64,000 bases of DNA from Acetobacter syzygii (lineage in GTDB: Bacteria > Pseudomonadota > Alphaproteobacteria > Acetobacterales > Acetobacteraceae): the NCBI RefSeq assembly GCF_000964225.1, contig NZ_BAMZ01000082.1:104570-168569 (forward strand), written 5' to 3'. The notes under the pieces were generated by a model, which was given only the letters and a program-made list of their open reading frames with translations, was not told where the DNA came from and searched no databases. Positions 62,397 through 64,000 of the stretch are shown here, in pieces (the stretch's first letter is position 1; each line of letters starts with the position of its first letter). A program made the position numbers and the translations under genes.

Positions 62397-63917
62397 GTGG
62401 CAAGACGGAATACACGGCGGGCAGGCGCACTGGCAGTCAGTTTTATTCTGGCAGGATGCGCAGTAGGGCCAGATTACAAAAAGCCCCAGACGTGGTCGCC
62501 CGCCCAATGGCAGAAGGCGGCAACGCAGGAACGTAGCAGTGCGCTGAGTGTTCCCACCGAACTGGAGCCTGATGTTCAGTGGTGGGCCGTGTTCCATGAC
62601 CCCGAGCTTACCTCGCTCGAGCAAAGGTTGGCGGCCCAGAACCTGGATGTATTGCGTGCATCCGAACAGCTGGCTGTCAGCCGTGGGCAGTTGCTGCTGG
62701 CGGGGGCTGAGCGTTTTCCCGACCTTGCCGCGTCTGGCTCGTACAGCCGTGTGCAGCACAGTAGCCGACAGTTGCAGCGGATTGTGGAGCGTATTGGGTC
62801 GAAATCGCCGGGTTTGATTCCAGATTCTGCGGCAGTGGGTGATGCCACCATTCCGTTGCTGAACAACTGGCAGGATGGCGTGCAGGCCAGTTGGGAGGTG
62901 GATCTGTGGGGCCGCGTCCGTCGGCAGTATGAGGCCGCCAAGTCTTATACAGATGCCAGTATGGAAGAACGCCGGGGAATCTTGATTGCCCGGCAGGCCG
63001 AACTGGCCTCCGATTACATGGCCCTGCGCAGCCTGCAGGAGCAGTTGCGTATTACCACCGAGAATCGGGATGCCGCAGCCAAACTGCTGCAACTCAGTCA
63101 GTCGCGTTACAAAAGTGGTCTGGTAAGTGAACTGGATGTGGATAGCGCACAGTCCGAACTGCAACGGACCAATGCGATTATTCCGCAGTATGAGCAACGT
63201 ATTGCCATGCAGATCAATGCCATCAATCTGCTGATGGGTGCCCCCCCCGGCGGACTGAATGCCGAACTGGTGCAGACTGCTGGTATTCCGCTGGTACCGC
63301 CTGCGGTGCCTATTGGTCTGCCATCTGAACTGGCACACCGCAGGCCCGATATTCGGGAGGCAGAGGCAGAACTCCATGCCGCCACGGCCGAAGTGGGTCA
63401 GGCAATCGCGGATTTTTACCCCAAGGTCACAATCGATGCGGGGTTTGGGCTTCAGTCCTTTTCTTTCCGCGATATGGGGATGTGGAGTTCACGTATGTGG
63501 AATGTGGGGCCATCCATCACTATTCCCATTTTTCAGGGTGGCCGCCTGACCGGGCAGTTGCAGATGAAAAAAGCATCGCAGAAGGCTGCAGCCCTGCAAT
63601 ACCGCAAAACGGTGCTGAATGCCTGGCGTGAGGTGGATAACGCCCTGACAGCCTATCAGGCGGAACAGAAAAAAAACCAACGGCTGGTAGAGCAGGTCGC
63701 GGCAGACAGGCGTGCCATGGTTCTGGCCCAAAGCCAGTACAGGAGCGGATTGCAGAATTATCTGCAGGTGCTGGATGCGCAACGGCGGGTTCTTTCCTCC
63801 CAGACCAGTCTGGCTGAAAGTACGGCTAATATCTCCGATGATCTGGTGCGGCTGTATAACGCACTTGGTGGTGGGTGGGAGACAACCTTCCCGCAGGTTC
63901 AGCCCAAACATACCTAA
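62397..63917 (+). CDS. RND efflux outer-membrane factor, NodT/OprM family lipoprotein
   Basis: The outer-membrane channel of a tripartite efflux pump, 506 residues. The signal peptide ends in lipobox ILAGC, followed by the family tag AVGPDYKKP. Two outer-membrane factor repeats are visible: DPELTSLEQRLAAQNLDVLRASEQL and WEVDLWGRVRRQYEAA in the first, PDIREAEAELHAATAEVGQAIADFYPKVTI and QSQYRSGLQNYLQVLDAQRRVLSSQ in the second. GTG 62397 follows a GAGGGTAAGCGG stretch. It is divergent from a TetR gene. The partner membrane-fusion and RND genes are not in the remaining 83 bases. Confidence 0.93.
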   Translation: MARRNTRRAGALAVSFILAGCAVGPDYKKPQTWSPAQWQKAATQERSSALSVPTELEPDVQWWAVFHDPELTSLEQRLAAQNLDVLRASEQLAVSRGQLLLAGAERFPDLAASGSYSRVQHSSRQLQRIVERIGSKSPGLIPDSAAVGDATIPLLNNWQDGVQASWEVDLWGRVRRQYEAAKSYTDASMEERRGILIARQAELASDYMALRSLQEQLRITTENRDAAAKLLQLSQSRYKSGLVSELDVDSAQSELQRTNAIIPQYEQRIAMQINAINLLMGAPPGGLNAELVQTAGIPLVPPAVPIGLPSELAHRRPDIREAEAELHAATAEVGQAIADFYPKVTIDAGFGLQSFSFRDMGMWSSRMWNVGPSITIPIFQGGRLTGQLQMKKASQKAAALQYRKTVLNAWREVDNALTAYQAEQKKNQRLVEQVAADRRAMVLAQSQYRSGLQNYLQVLDAQRRVLSSQTSLAESTANISDDLVRLYNALGGGWETTFPQVQPKHT

Positions 63918-64000
63918 TGGTTGGGGGGAGGGTATTTTAAAACCGCCGTAGCGTTCTAAGCCCCTGATTTTATTATGGTGTAGGAATGTTTGTGTATGGA

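Overview
The window is a chromosomal segment of an alphaproteobacterium, most likely an acetic acid bacterium (Acetobacteraceae). The evidence is the high GC content, the gene order yebC-ruvCAB-ybgC-tolQRAB-pal-cpoB-tilS-ftsH-folP-glmM, an AddAB-type (not RecBCD) repair enzyme, a CtrA-type DNA-binding regulator, an alphaproteobacterial DksA, and a complete ETF / ETF-quinone oxidoreductase set. I cannot fix the genus from sequence alone. Genes are densely packed, many overlap by 4 bases, and I see no insertion sequence, prophage, integrase or CRISPR array.

Region 1 (1-16.5 kb, all plus strand): the 3' end of secA, then yebC, the Holliday-junction genes ruvC-ruvA-ruvB, the ybgC thioesterase and the Tol-Pal envelope system (tolQ, tolR, tolA, tolB, pal, cpoB). 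These are followed by tilS, ftsH, folP, glmM and thiD. Region 2 (16.5-30.2 kb): a minus-strand CtrA-family regulator with a degenerate receiver, a very AT-rich gap, tsaE-addB-addA, trxA, accD-folC, a tRNA-Thr(UGU), and cysS with an overlapping RNA methyltransferase.

Region 3 (30.3-37.1 kb): an alpha/beta hydrolase facing a sulfur-transfer cluster of two tandem cysteine desulfurases, an adrenodoxin-type ferredoxin and the tRNA thiolase mnmA, then a GST and a GT4 glycosyltransferase. Region 4 (37.2-47.2 kb): a pseudouridine synthase and ftsK on the minus strand. On the plus strand are an unrecognised 726-residue PLP-fold protein, a histidine phosphatase, tldD, tyrS and a glycine-rich lipoprotein. 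Region 5 (47.3-51.3 kb, minus strand): tRNA-Thr(GGU), dksA, ssb, and a coupled trio of a class I amidotransferase, an RsuA/RluB-type synthase and rsmD.

Region 6 (51.4-64 kb): tadA, a periplasmic DegP-type protease, and an FNR-type Fe-S regulator facing ompW-hemN with FNR boxes between them. Next come a 2OG-Fe(II) dioxygenase-like protein, ETF-QO, etfB-etfA, and a TetR regulator facing an RND outer-membrane factor across an 8+8 palindrome.

Most of the window is ordinary core genome. The parts worth a second look are the CtrA paralogue that has lost its phosphorylation residues, the 726-aa PLP-type protein, the IscU-less double cysteine desulfurase cluster, the FNR-controlled ompW-hemN unit, the TetR operator, an apparently Tat-type TolB leader, and several 8-9 base G tracts inside conserved genes.
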